From Crocinitomicaceae bacterium (lineage in GTDB: Bacteria; Bacteroidota; Bacteroidia; Flavobacteriales_D; Crocinitomicaceae), in contig DORI01000138.1 in assembly GCA_003512365.1 (NCBI GenBank), positions 6,875-22,682 of the forward strand: a stretch of DNA of 15,808 nt. Reading direction: 5' to 3'. Shown here piece by piece: positions 1 to 7,265 of this stretch. The first letter of the stretch is position 1, and every line of letters starts with the position of its first letter. The notes under the pieces are model-generated. The model had not been told where the DNA came from and did no database searches. It was given only the letters and a program-made list of their open reading frames with translations. Position numbers and translations under genes: made by a program.

Positions 1-1019
1 TACCGCTTTATAACTCTAAAGGAAAATTACTGGGCTATGCCAATCTTCAATATTTTGGACAACAGAAAGAATATGAGAACCAAATCCAACAATTTATTGT
101 AGCGATTATCAATGTATTCATCATTTTGATTGCCATTTCTATAATGATTGCTTTGTTTGTTTCTAATTGGTTGACTTCTCCTCTTCGGCTTTTGAAAGAA
201 AAACTAACAAGTTTAAAGTTGGGGGATCTTAATGAAAAAATTGAGTACAATGCCAATGATGAAATAGGCCTTATTGTAAAAGCCTATAATGCGAAATTAG
301 ACGAACTTGAATTAGCGGTAAAACAATTAGCTACTTCAGAACGCGAATCGGCTTGGCGCGACATGGCAAAACAAGTCGCACATGAAATAAAAAACCCACT
401 TACTCCTATGAAGCTAAGCATACAGCAGCTCATGCGGGTTTATGATCCAACAGACCCGGGAATGACGGATCGTGTGAAGAAAATGATGGAATCGTTAATT
501 GAACAGATCGATGGACTTACCCGAATAGCAAATGAGTTTTCCAATTTTGCAAAAATGCCAGAGCCAACGCGTGAAATGCACGATATTGTAGCGATCATTC
601 AAAATTGTATTTCAGTTTTTGAAAATGAAACCAAGACAACTTCTTTTGAGTTTGTAACGTCAGCCTCAAGTGTTGAGGTTCTTGTTGATAAAGGACAGTG
701 GATTCAAGTGATGAATAATTTGCTTAAAAACGCTATTCACGCAACGTACAATAGAGAAAACGGAAAAATAACCGTAGGCTTAGAACTCAATGAGAAGAAT
801 GTAAAAATTGAGGTTCAAGACAATGGAGTTGGCATATCCGATGAGCTCAAAGAAATAATATTTGTTCCTCATTTTACAACAAAAAGCACAGGCAGCGGAA
901 TTGGACTTTCTGTAGTCAAGCAAATTATTGAATTCCATCAAGCCAGTATTGAATTTGAATCATCTGTAGATATTGGCACTACGTTTCGCATCGTGTTACC
1001 ACTCAACGAAACTGCTTGA
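1..1019 (+). CDS. Sensor histidine kinase, NtrY-like (5' end missing)
   Basis: This is the C-terminal part of a membrane sensor kinase. The reading frame is open from base 3, so the true start and most of the sensor region lie outside the window. In order there is a short extracytoplasmic tail, one membrane helix (about bases 96-170, FIVAIINVF onward), a HAMP-like linker, and a dimerisation domain with the H-box AHEIKNPLTPMKLS (phospho-acceptor His at 381-383). The ATPase domain follows, with N-box NNLLKNAIHA, G1 box DNGVGI and G2 box GSGIGLSVVK. The H-box plus the preceding SERESAWRDMAKQ resembles NtrY-type kinases. All catalytic boxes are present, so the visible half looks functional. No response regulator is in the window; it may lie upstream. 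The gene converges on the di-heme peroxidase gene and overlaps its 3' end by 17 bp. The ligand is unknown. Confidence 0.93.
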   Translation, partial: PLYNSKGKLLGYANLQYFGQQKEYENQIQQFIVAIINVFIILIAISIMIALFVSNWLTSPLRLLKEKLTSLKLGDLNEKIEYNANDEIGLIVKAYNAKLDELELAVKQLATSERESAWRDMAKQVAHEIKNPLTPMKLSIQQLMRVYDPTDPGMTDRVKKMMESLIEQIDGLTRIANEFSNFAKMPEPTREMHDIVAIIQNCISVFENETKTTSFEFVTSASSVEVLVDKGQWIQVMNNLLKNAIHATYNRENGKITVGLELNEKNVKIEVQDNGVGISDELKEIIFVPHFTTKSTGSGIGLSVVKQIIEFHQASIEFESSVDIGTTFRIVLPLNETA

Positions 1020-2019
1020 GATAGGAGGTGTCAGTTAGGGTGCCTAAAAACGAAATCAAACTTTTTTTGTCCTCTTTTGAAAGGGTAAAAGGTTGAATTT
1101 TGGGATGTTTGTTTTTGTTCGGCTTTCCTCCTGACGTATAATGGTTGATTACGTCATCTAAGGATTTTAAAGAACCATCGTGCATGTAAGGAAAAGTAAG
1201 CGTAATATTTCTCAAAGAAGGCACCTTAAATTTACCAATATCGTTGCTGTCGAGGTGAATTCGAAAACGCCCTTTATCAACGCCATATTCCATATATAAC
1301 CCGTTGTTTTCAGCTTGGTAATTTGTGAAGTTTGGTGGCGCGTGACAGGTTGTGCAATGTAACACATTCATAAACAACTCCATACCTCTTTTTTCTGTTT
1401 TTGTTAATGCTGATTTTCGCCCGCGTATGTATTGGTCATAACGACTATTTATCGAGAGTAAACTTCTTTCAAAAGCCGATATGCTTCGAGTAAGAACATA
1501 AGCATCAAAGTCTCTGTTGTAAATTTCTTTTGCGGCCATTTGATATTCTGGTAGTTGGCGTAAAATAGGAATTAACTCTTTCATGTTATGTCCCATTTCT
1601 GTCGGCTCTTGTATGGGCACAATCACTTGTAACTCTAGTGTTTTCAAATGGGCATCAAACATAACGGTTGGCAGGAATGCGGCATTTAAAATACTAGGTG
1701 AATTACGTTCCGTTTGCTGACCATTAATTCCTCGACTTGTAGTTAAATTGTCACAAAAAGCTTTTTTAGGATCATGGCAACTTACACACGATATGCTGCC
1801 ATCTTTCGAAAGCCGAGTGTCAAAAAAGAGTTTTCGACCTAAGGCAATTTTTTTATCATTTAGAGGATTATCTTCGGGGGTTGGAATGAAGCTTAGGTCT
1901 TGAGTAACCTGGTTGGCGTTATCACCTTTTAATGAAGATCTGCAAGCGAACAATACAAGCAGTAAACTAGCAATAAAAAAAGTAGTACCCGCGCTCTTTG
2001 ATTTCACCTTATGGCACAA
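1003..2019 (-). CDS. Di-heme cytochrome c peroxidase / MauG family lipoprotein, MbnH-like
   Basis: This is a 338-residue di-heme protein of the bacterial cytochrome c peroxidase/MauG superfamily. Two covalent heme sites are visible, CVSCH (residues 78-82) and CTTCH (222-226). The C-terminal block VPSLRNITLTFPYMHDGSL is typical of the family. Tyr294 in INHYTSGG is the likely counterpart of the MauG Tyr ligand of the second heme (inference from motif position). The N-terminus is basic, then hydrophobic, and ends in the lipobox-like LVLFAC (Cys26), so it is probably a periplasm-facing lipoprotein. The first codon available is TTG at 2017-2019, overlapping the end of the MbnP gene by 11 bp; a GTG four codons later is an alternative. 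The adjacent MbnP gene suggests that it oxidises that partner, as MbnH does, rather than acting as a simple peroxidase. The usual inter-heme Trp is replaced by Phe121. Confidence 0.9.
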   Translation of the reverse strand: MCHKVKSKSAGTTFFIASLLLVLFACRSSLKGDNANQVTQDLSFIPTPEDNPLNDKKIALGRKLFFDTRLSKDGSISCVSCHDPKKAFCDNLTTSRGINGQQTERNSPSILNAAFLPTVMFDAHLKTLELQVIVPIQEPTEMGHNMKELIPILRQLPEYQMAAKEIYNRDFDAYVLTRSISAFERSLLSINSRYDQYIRGRKSALTKTEKRGMELFMNVLHCTTCHAPPNFTNYQAENNGLYMEYGVDKGRFRIHLDSNDIGKFKVPSLRNITLTFPYMHDGSLKSLDDVINHYTSGGKPNKNKHPKIQPFTLSKEDKKSLISFLGTLTDTSYLKQFR

Positions 2020-2992
2020 AAACGGTTTTTAGACACACCCCATTTTCTCCCTCAGTAGAAATATGATATAAACCGGATATTAACGAAGAAACGGTTGATT
2101 TTTCGCAAAATTCATTAAAATTATGCTGAAAAATAGACTTGCCGTCCATTGAAAGTACCCTTAAATGTTTCGGGGGTTGATCTTCGGACCAATGAATGAC
2201 GATTTCTCCTTTTGCCGCGGTAAAAGAAAAGGGCACTACCCTTTCTTCCGACATACCTGCTGAAGGTGATTGTTCAAAAACGTTTTTAGTCACAACATTA
2301 TCTAAAATGGTTTTATTAACACCAGTAGATCCATGAACCACACCAGTCGATCCTAATGAAATATTTTGAATCCACCGGTCCAGATGACAATCAATAAAAA
2401 CATCTGTTTGATCTGAACTGGTGCTTGTCTGGACTATAGACGATAAACTAACAGCTTGTTGATTTTGATCGCCTAAATTGTGAAGCTCAAAATAACCTTC
2501 ATTGGATTCAATAGTATCATTATCATTAACATCGTTCCATCCACCAATTATCATGTGCATGTATCCCCCTTGCCAACCCCAATACATGGATGGAGTTTGA
2601 AAACTTAAGGGATGTGTTTCAGGGTAAAGAGAAATATCTTGGGAAAGCACTCCAGATTGAGTATTTAGCTCTTTTGGTACACCAACTAAGAATTCCACCG
2701 TTTCAATTTGTTGAATAGGAAGATACCCAAGGTAAACAGTGTGATTCGCTGGTTCAATTAAAAAAACAAGATTAAAAAAGGTTGTTTGCTGCCCTCCGTC
2801 ATGTGTTATGGTAAAATTAGATACGTAATAATCGAAATGATCCAAGAGAAAAATCGAATTGTCTGAAGCAATATATGTGTTTGAAATATCAAATGAGTTT
2901 CCTGAAAATACAGGGTCTAAATGAATAAAAATGTTACGCTGAGAATTTGCATAAAAAGAGGCTGTAACACAAAGAAGTAGTAAAAATTTCAT
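2009..2992 (-). CDS. MbnP-family copper-associated protein with T9SS C-terminal domain
   Basis: This 327-residue secreted protein begins with the signal peptide MKFLLLLCVTASFYANS. Residues about 20-200 match the MbnP pattern: a beta-rich domain with LLDHFDYYVSNF, an IETVEFLVGVP segment, and the diagnostic block PSMYWGWQGGYMHMIIGG holding the WxW motif (Trp138 and Trp140). In characterised MbnP the first Trp of this motif becomes kynurenine and is needed for copper binding. Residues about 253-327 look like a type A T9SS sorting domain (HLRVLSMDGKSIF, SGLYHIS, end LKTVFVP), implying export across the outer membrane. The frame extends upstream to 3073, inside the methyltransferase gene, but the signal peptide fixes the start at 2992. 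A TAAATTTG promoter box lies three bases before the ATG. The MbnH-like gene follows immediately. Copper binding is inferred from the family. Confidence 0.85.
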   Translation of the reverse strand: MKFLLLLCVTASFYANSQRNIFIHLDPVFSGNSFDISNTYIASDNSIFLLDHFDYYVSNFTITHDGGQQTTFFNLVFLIEPANHTVYLGYLPIQQIETVEFLVGVPKELNTQSGVLSQDISLYPETHPLSFQTPSMYWGWQGGYMHMIIGGWNDVNDNDTIESNEGYFELHNLGDQNQQAVSLSSIVQTSTSSDQTDVFIDCHLDRWIQNISLGSTGVVHGSTGVNKTILDNVVTKNVFEQSPSAGMSEERVVPFSFTAAKGEIVIHWSEDQPPKHLRVLSMDGKSIFQHNFNEFCEKSTVSSLISGLYHISTEGENGVCLKTVFVP

Positions 2993-2995
2993 ATT

Positions 2996-3003
2996 CAAAT
3001 TTA
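2996..3003 (-). promoter_or_regulatory. Probable -7 promoter box TAAATTTG of the MbnP gene
   Basis: On the minus strand this reads TAAATTTG, fitting the Bacteroidota -7 consensus TAnnTTTG. It sits in the 22-bp gap between the methyltransferase stop and the MbnP ATG and ends three bases before that ATG, so transcription would start at or inside the first codons. No convincing -33 TTTG was found. The same sequence in nearly the same position precedes ctaB. Confidence 0.5.
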
Positions 3004-3014
3004 CGCAATTATTT

Positions 3015-3563
3015 TTAACGTTGATAACGCTTGGCAAACTCCCACAAAATGATTCCCGCACATACAGACACATTTAGACTGTGTTTTGTTCCAAATTGAG
3101 GTATTTCCAATACAATGTCAGAGAGATTTACAACTTCTTGCGACACACCATTTACTTCATTTCCAAAAAACAGCGCCACTTTATTAGTTGCGTGAAAATT
3201 GAGTTGATCCAGTTTAGTTGTATTTTCTGCCTGCTCAATACTACAGAGGATATAGCCTTCCTGTTTCAGTTTTAAAGCTAATTCTTGAATCGATGCTATA
3301 TATTCCCAGTCAACCGTTTCGGTTGCTCCAAGTGCGGTTTTGTGAATGTCTTTGTGTGGCGGACAAGCAGTGATTCCACACAAAAATATTTTTTCGACCA
3401 TAAATGCGTCGGACGTGCGAAAAAACGAACCGATGTTGTTTAACGAGCGAATATCATCTAAAATCACAACGATTGGAAATTTATCTTTTGCTTTGTAAGC
3501 ATCTTCCGATAAGCGATCAAGCTCCCAAAGTTTCAGTTTTCGGTTTTGTTCCTTTGCATTCAT
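3015..3563 (-). CDS. SpoU/TrmH-family RNA 2'-O-methyltransferase
   Basis: This 182-residue single-domain SPOUT methyltransferase would transfer a methyl group from S-adenosylmethionine to a ribose 2'-OH in tRNA or rRNA, in the cytoplasm. All three SpoU motifs are visible. Motif 1 is IRSLNNIGSFFRTSDAF (Asn43 and catalytic-type Arg49), motif 2 is ALFFGNEVNGVS (residues 130-141), and motif 3 is IPQFGTKHSLNVSVCAG (154-170), which builds the knotted cofactor site. There is no extra N-terminal RNA-binding domain of the RlmB type, so it is a short TrmH/TrmL-like member. The exact target nucleotide cannot be read from sequence. The ATG overlaps the stop of the upstream peptidase gene in an ATGA arrangement, indicating translational coupling. 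Confidence 0.92.
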   Translation of the reverse strand: MNAKEQNRKLKLWELDRLSEDAYKAKDKFPIVVILDDIRSLNNIGSFFRTSDAFMVEKIFLCGITACPPHKDIHKTALGATETVDWEYIASIQELALKLKQEGYILCSIEQAENTTKLDQLNFHATNKVALFFGNEVNGVSQEVVNLSDIVLEIPQFGTKHSLNVSVCAGIILWEFAKRYQR

Positions 3564-4162
3564 AATTCAATTCTTGCAATGTAAATTCTCTTTGGGTTAA
3601 TATCCTTTGTGCCGTAACCTATGGATTCTGTTCTGACGCCAATCCCATTCGTTATTTTTTGAGAACTTCGGTATGTTAAGCCAATAATTTCTGATTTTTC
3701 ATTTTTTATCCAATCGATGAAAATAACAGCGTGCCCAGAATTGTTGTTTCGCCAAAATTGAACAAAGTCTCCCGGTGATGCCTGATTGAGAGATTTTGAA
3801 CACCCCCATCCCATTTCCTCTAAAGCCATAACACATTGTGTCTCCATGCTTTCCGCAGGTATGCCATACCATACATGTTGAAATCGCTTAATTTTTAGAC
3901 TCAAACTATCCGGAAGAACATCAAGACGCTTCAAGGTTTCAAAAGCAACGTTAAAGGTATACCCGGAACAATAGGTGCCACTCTTACTTTTACTCATAAA
4001 TTTATGTTGACCAAGAATCAAGTCTTGATATACTCCTGTACTTGACCAATTATATCCGCCTCCAAGATGCCGTTCAGCTTCCTCAAGTACTAAACAATTA
4101 ATGTCTTGCGCACGGGTAAAACCAGAAAATATGCAATGCAGCAAAATCAAGACTGTTCTCAT
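3560..4162 (-). CDS. Secreted protein, possible NlpC/P60- or CHAP-like cysteine peptidase
   Basis: This 200-residue protein starts with a signal peptide (MRTVLILLHCIFSGFTRAQD, cleavage probably after Ala18), so it is exported. I do not recognise a named family, but the pattern fits a papain-like NlpC/P60 or CHAP fold. There is a candidate nucleophile Cys65 at the head of a helix (GTYCSGYTF) and a segment SPGDFVQFWRNNNSGHAVIF supplying a candidate catalytic His144. GDFVQFW followed by GHAVIF is the usual strand pair of these amidases. A cell-wall or surface role is possible but not shown. The third catalytic residue is not obvious. The gene is first in a leftward cluster with the methyltransferase, and its ATG overlaps, on the other strand, an ATG sometimes callable as the mutS start. 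A weak TATTTTTA box lies five bases upstream. Confidence 0.6.
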   Translation of the reverse strand: MRTVLILLHCIFSGFTRAQDINCLVLEEAERHLGGGYNWSSTGVYQDLILGQHKFMSKSKSGTYCSGYTFNVAFETLKRLDVLPDSLSLKIKRFQHVWYGIPAESMETQCVMALEEMGWGCSKSLNQASPGDFVQFWRNNNSGHAVIFIDWIKNEKSEIIGLTYRSSQKITNGIGVRTESIGYGTKDINPKRIYIARIEL

Positions 4163-4288
4163 GAGGTTAAAAATAACGAATAGCAGAGAAAGAATAGTAC
4201 TTCAGTATTTAAACTATCAACAGGACACATTGAATAAAGAAGTTTTGAACAGCAATAAAAAAGGCGATCAGGACCGGACAGAAATAAG

Positions 4289-4296
4289 TATCTTTA
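4289..4296 (+). promoter_or_regulatory. Possible -7 promoter box TATCTTTA for mutS
   Basis: TATCTTTA followed by G resembles the Bacteroidota TAnnTTTG -7 box and ends 17 bases before the proposed TTG start of mutS. An identical TATCTTTAG occurs in front of the enoyl-CoA hydratase gene at 15514. A good -33 element is not evident, so the call is tentative. Confidence 0.4.
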
Positions 4297-4313
4297 GGTC
4301 ACAAAAAAATCCA

Positions 4314-6938
4314 TTGATAAAAGAAGCAAAAGAATCCGGTTACGCAGAAACTCCTTTGATGAAGCAATACAATCAAATCAAAGCGAGACACCCCGATGCG
4401 CTTTTACTTTTTCGGGTTGGGGATTTTTATGAAACCTTTGGTGAGGACGCAATAAAAACATCAAAAATTTTAGGCATCATATTAACCAAACGGAAAAATG
4501 GTGTCGCGGCGGAAATTGAATTAGCAGGATTCCCACATCATTCTCTTGAAACGTATTTGCCTAAGTTGGTTCGTGCGGGTCAGCGCGTGGCGATTTGTGA
4601 CCAATTGGAAGACCCAAAAATGACCAAAACCATAGTTAAAAGAGGAGTCACCGAGCTAGTTACGCCTGGCGTTTCCTTTAACGACCAAGTGCTTGAGCAA
4701 GGGAAAAATAATTTTTTGTGTGCCCTGTATTTTGGAAAAAAGACGATTGGTGTTTCTTTTCTCGATGTTTCCACTGGGGAATTCTTGGTTGCCCAAGGGG
4801 ATTTGGAATACATAGAAAAATTAATTAGTGGTTTTGAGCCCACAGAGTTGATTTTTCAAAAAAACAAAACTCAGGAATTTAAAGATGTTTTTGGAGACCA
4901 ATTTTATACCTTTCGAGTGGAAGATTGGGTATTTACTACAGATTTTGCGCTCGAAATTTTAACCAAACAATTTGGGACCACCTCGCTAAAAGGTTTTGGT
5001 GTAGAAGGGTTAGAAGAAGGAATTGTTGCTTCAGGAGCGATTTTACATTATTTAAATGAAAATCAACACACGAAGCTTGGACATATTACAGCGCTTTCGC
5101 GAATTGAAGAAGAGAAATATGTGTGGTTGGATCGTTTTACAGTTAGGAACTTAGAATTGGTTTTTTCAGTTAATGAAAATGCAATTACGCTGGCAAATAT
5201 TTTAGACCATACCGTCACCCCAATGGGAGGAAGGTTGTTAAAACGCTGGTTGGTATTACCATTGAAGGACCGGGCTGCAGTGGAAGAAAGATTAGATATT
5301 GTGGACTACTTGTATGCGCATCAGGAGGTTCAATTTGAATTAACTCAAAGACTTCGAGAAATTGGGGATTTGGAACGTCTTATATCAAAGGTGGCAGTTG
5401 GAAAAATAAACCCCCGCGAAATAGCACATCTCAAGCGAATACTTCACCATTTACCTCCGCTGAAGAAATTATTGGAAACCAATCACCACAAGCCTATTTC
5501 AGAATTAAATGCTCAATTAAACGCCTGTTCCCCGCTTGTTGCTCTAATTACCAGGCATTTACAAGAAGAGCCTGCAGCACAAATAGGTAAGGGAAAAGTG
5601 ATTGCTGATGGCGTTAGTGCTGAATTAGATGAGTTGAGAAATATATCGTTTGTCGGGAAGGATTATTTAGAAAAACTTCAAAATCAAGAAGCTGATCGCA
5701 CAGGCATTCCGAGTTTAAAAATTTCATTTAATAACGTATTTGGTTACTACATTGAAGTAAGAAACACACACAAAGATAAAGTTCCACAAGATTGGATTAG
5801 AAAGCAAACACTCGTTAATGCAGAGCGTTATATTACCGAAGAACTGAAGGAGTATGAGGCTAAAATTTTAGGAGCTGAGGAGAAAATCCTTTCAATTGAA
5901 ACAACATTGTTTCAACAATTGGTTTTAGACATGTCGTCTTATGTGGCGGTAATTCAACAAAATGCCCGTGCAATTGCCAAATTGGATTGTCTGCTTTCCT
6001 TTGCGGCAGTTGCTAGCGCAAACAATTATTGTAAGCCGACATTAAATGATGGCTATAGCATTGATATTAAAAACGGGAGACACCCGGTAATAGAGAAAAG
6101 GCTGGCAGTAGGACAAGAATACATCCCGAATGATGTTTTTTTGGACAATGAATCTCAACAAATTATAATGATTACTGGCCCCAACATGAGTGGTAAAAGT
6201 GCAATATTACGGCAGACGGCGTTGATCGTTCTTATGGCCCAAATGGGGTCTTATGTTCCGGCGGATGCTGCGGAACTAGGCATGACCGACAAAGTATTTA
6301 CACGCGTCGGCGCTAGCGATAATATTTCTTCTGGAGAATCTACTTTTATGGTTGAAATGAACGAAACGGCGAGTATTCTCAACAACATGTCCTCAAGAAG
6401 TTTAATACTTTTAGACGAAATCGGCCGAGGAACAAGCACGTATGATGGTATTTCAATTGCCTGGGCTATTGCGGAATATCTTCATGAATCCCCAAAAGCG
6501 AAATGCAAGACACTTTTTGCTACGCATTATCATGAACTCAACGAAATGACCAAGCATTTTGAGCGTATTCGGAATTTCAATGTTTCTGTTAAGGAATCAA
6601 AAAACAACGTTTTGTTTTTAAGAAAATTACAACCTGGAGGTTCTCATCATTCCTTCGGTATTCATGTTGCAAAAATGGCAGGAATGCCTCCGCTGGTTGT
6701 GCAAAGAGCCGAAGAGGTTTTAAGGGATTTGGAGCACACGCATACAGGGTTGTCCAACGCTAAGAAAGAAAAATCAAGTCCTAAAGACCAATCGAATATG
6801 CAATTGAGTTTTTTCCAATTGAATGATCCCGTTTTGGAGCAAATTCATGAAGAACTAATTGGAATCGACATCAACACCCTAACTCCGGTTGAAGCATTAA
6901 TGAAACTGAATGAAATAAAAAAACTTACAGGCGGATGA
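4314..6938 (+). CDS. mutS: DNA mismatch repair protein MutS
   Basis: MutS recognises mismatches and small loops in DNA and recruits MutL using ATP. From the chosen start the protein has 874 residues, usual for Bacteroidota MutS. The N-terminal mismatch-reading motif GDFYETFGED is present with Phe38 and Glu40, close to Phe36/Glu38 of the E. coli protein. The ATPase end has the Walker A GPNMSGKS (residues 622-629), the signature region SSGESTFMVEMNE, the Walker B SLILLDEIGRGTSTYDG and ATHYHEL. The frame is open further upstream, including an ATG at 4161. That start would add 51 low-conservation residues and overlap the divergent peptidase gene's first codon, so a TTG at 4314 just ahead of ETPLMKQY is preferred. 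A possible promoter box precedes it. The stop overlaps the next ATG (ATGA). Confidence 0.95.
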   Translation: MIKEAKESGYAETPLMKQYNQIKARHPDALLLFRVGDFYETFGEDAIKTSKILGIILTKRKNGVAAEIELAGFPHHSLETYLPKLVRAGQRVAICDQLEDPKMTKTIVKRGVTELVTPGVSFNDQVLEQGKNNFLCALYFGKKTIGVSFLDVSTGEFLVAQGDLEYIEKLISGFEPTELIFQKNKTQEFKDVFGDQFYTFRVEDWVFTTDFALEILTKQFGTTSLKGFGVEGLEEGIVASGAILHYLNENQHTKLGHITALSRIEEEKYVWLDRFTVRNLELVFSVNENAITLANILDHTVTPMGGRLLKRWLVLPLKDRAAVEERLDIVDYLYAHQEVQFELTQRLREIGDLERLISKVAVGKINPREIAHLKRILHHLPPLKKLLETNHHKPISELNAQLNACSPLVALITRHLQEEPAAQIGKGKVIADGVSAELDELRNISFVGKDYLEKLQNQEADRTGIPSLKISFNNVFGYYIEVRNTHKDKVPQDWIRKQTLVNAERYITEELKEYEAKILGAEEKILSIETTLFQQLVLDMSSYVAVIQQNARAIAKLDCLLSFAAVASANNYCKPTLNDGYSIDIKNGRHPVIEKRLAVGQEYIPNDVFLDNESQQIIMITGPNMSGKSAILRQTALIVLMAQMGSYVPADAAELGMTDKVFTRVGASDNISSGESTFMVEMNETASILNNMSSRSLILLDEIGRGTSTYDGISIAWAIAEYLHESPKAKCKTLFATHYHELNEMTKHFERIRNFNVSVKESKNNVLFLRKLQPGGSHHSFGIHVAKMAGMPPLVVQRAEEVLRDLEHTHTGLSNAKKEKSSPKDQSNMQLSFFQLNDPVLEQIHEELIGIDINTLTPVEALMKLNEIKKLTGG

Positions 6939-7264
6939 AAGAGGTGAGTTTATCAAAAATGCGTTGGAAGTTATTTTTATTAGGATTTTTTAAAATCCCT
7001 TTGATTCATTATGTTCGACCGAAATTAGTTCGCTGCAATGATAATGAAATGCTGAAAAGAATTCTCTTCAGAAGAAGAACAAAAAATCACCTAAACTCGA
7101 TGTATTATGGCGCTTTAAATATAGGTGCGGTTATTCTCGAGAAAATGGAGGAGGCTTTGCATACCAATTCCTGCGTTGATTTTAACTTGCCAGGAGAGGT
7201 AAAAAACAGATTAAGTGAAGTGGTGGCATTATTTGAAATGGAAGTCTCAATTCGAATAAATTAA
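6935..7264 (+). pseudogene. DUF4442 hotdog-fold protein with central segment missing
   Basis: The 109-residue product keeps both ends of a DUF4442 (hotdog, thioesterase-like) protein but not the middle. The N-terminal part PLIHYVRPKLV, then FRRRTKNHLNSMYYGALNIGA, is the family's characteristic start. The C-terminal part EKMEEALHTNS, NLPGEV and SEVVALFEMEVSIRI matches the family's end. Full-length relatives are around 150 residues. The stretch that should follow GALNIGAD, containing the core strand pattern VFKDF..FLKR, is absent between about residues 65 and 68, with the frame kept. The call is therefore a gene remnant or decaying gene produced by an in-frame deletion of roughly 40-45 codons. 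The short product could still be translated, since its ATG overlaps the mutS stop. Family recognition rests on memory of related sequences. Loss of function is inferred. Confidence 0.6.
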
Positions 7265-7265
7265 T

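Noticed and set aside
1003..2019. Plain periplasmic cytochrome c peroxidase
   Set aside because: The MbnP gene beside it and the INHYTSGG (Tyr-type) end favour a MauG/MbnH-like role, although peroxidase activity is not excluded.
2993..3073. N-terminal extension of the MbnP gene to 3073
   Set aside because: The added residues lie inside the methyltransferase gene, precede a good signal peptide, and would span the promoter box.
3081..3275. Small plus-strand ORF inside the methyltransferase gene
   Set aside because: It is an antisense shadow with no recognisable features; the same holds for the small ORFs inside the MutS, NamZ, COX3 and ctaB genes.
4163..4313. Extra small gene or RNA in the divergent gap
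   Set aside because: Only the upstream open frame of mutS and promoter-like boxes are seen; no structured repeat or independent coding signal.
7120..7264. Frameshift as the cause of the short DUF4442 product
   Set aside because: Both ends of the family are in the same frame and the missing middle is not found in another frame, so a deletion explains it better.
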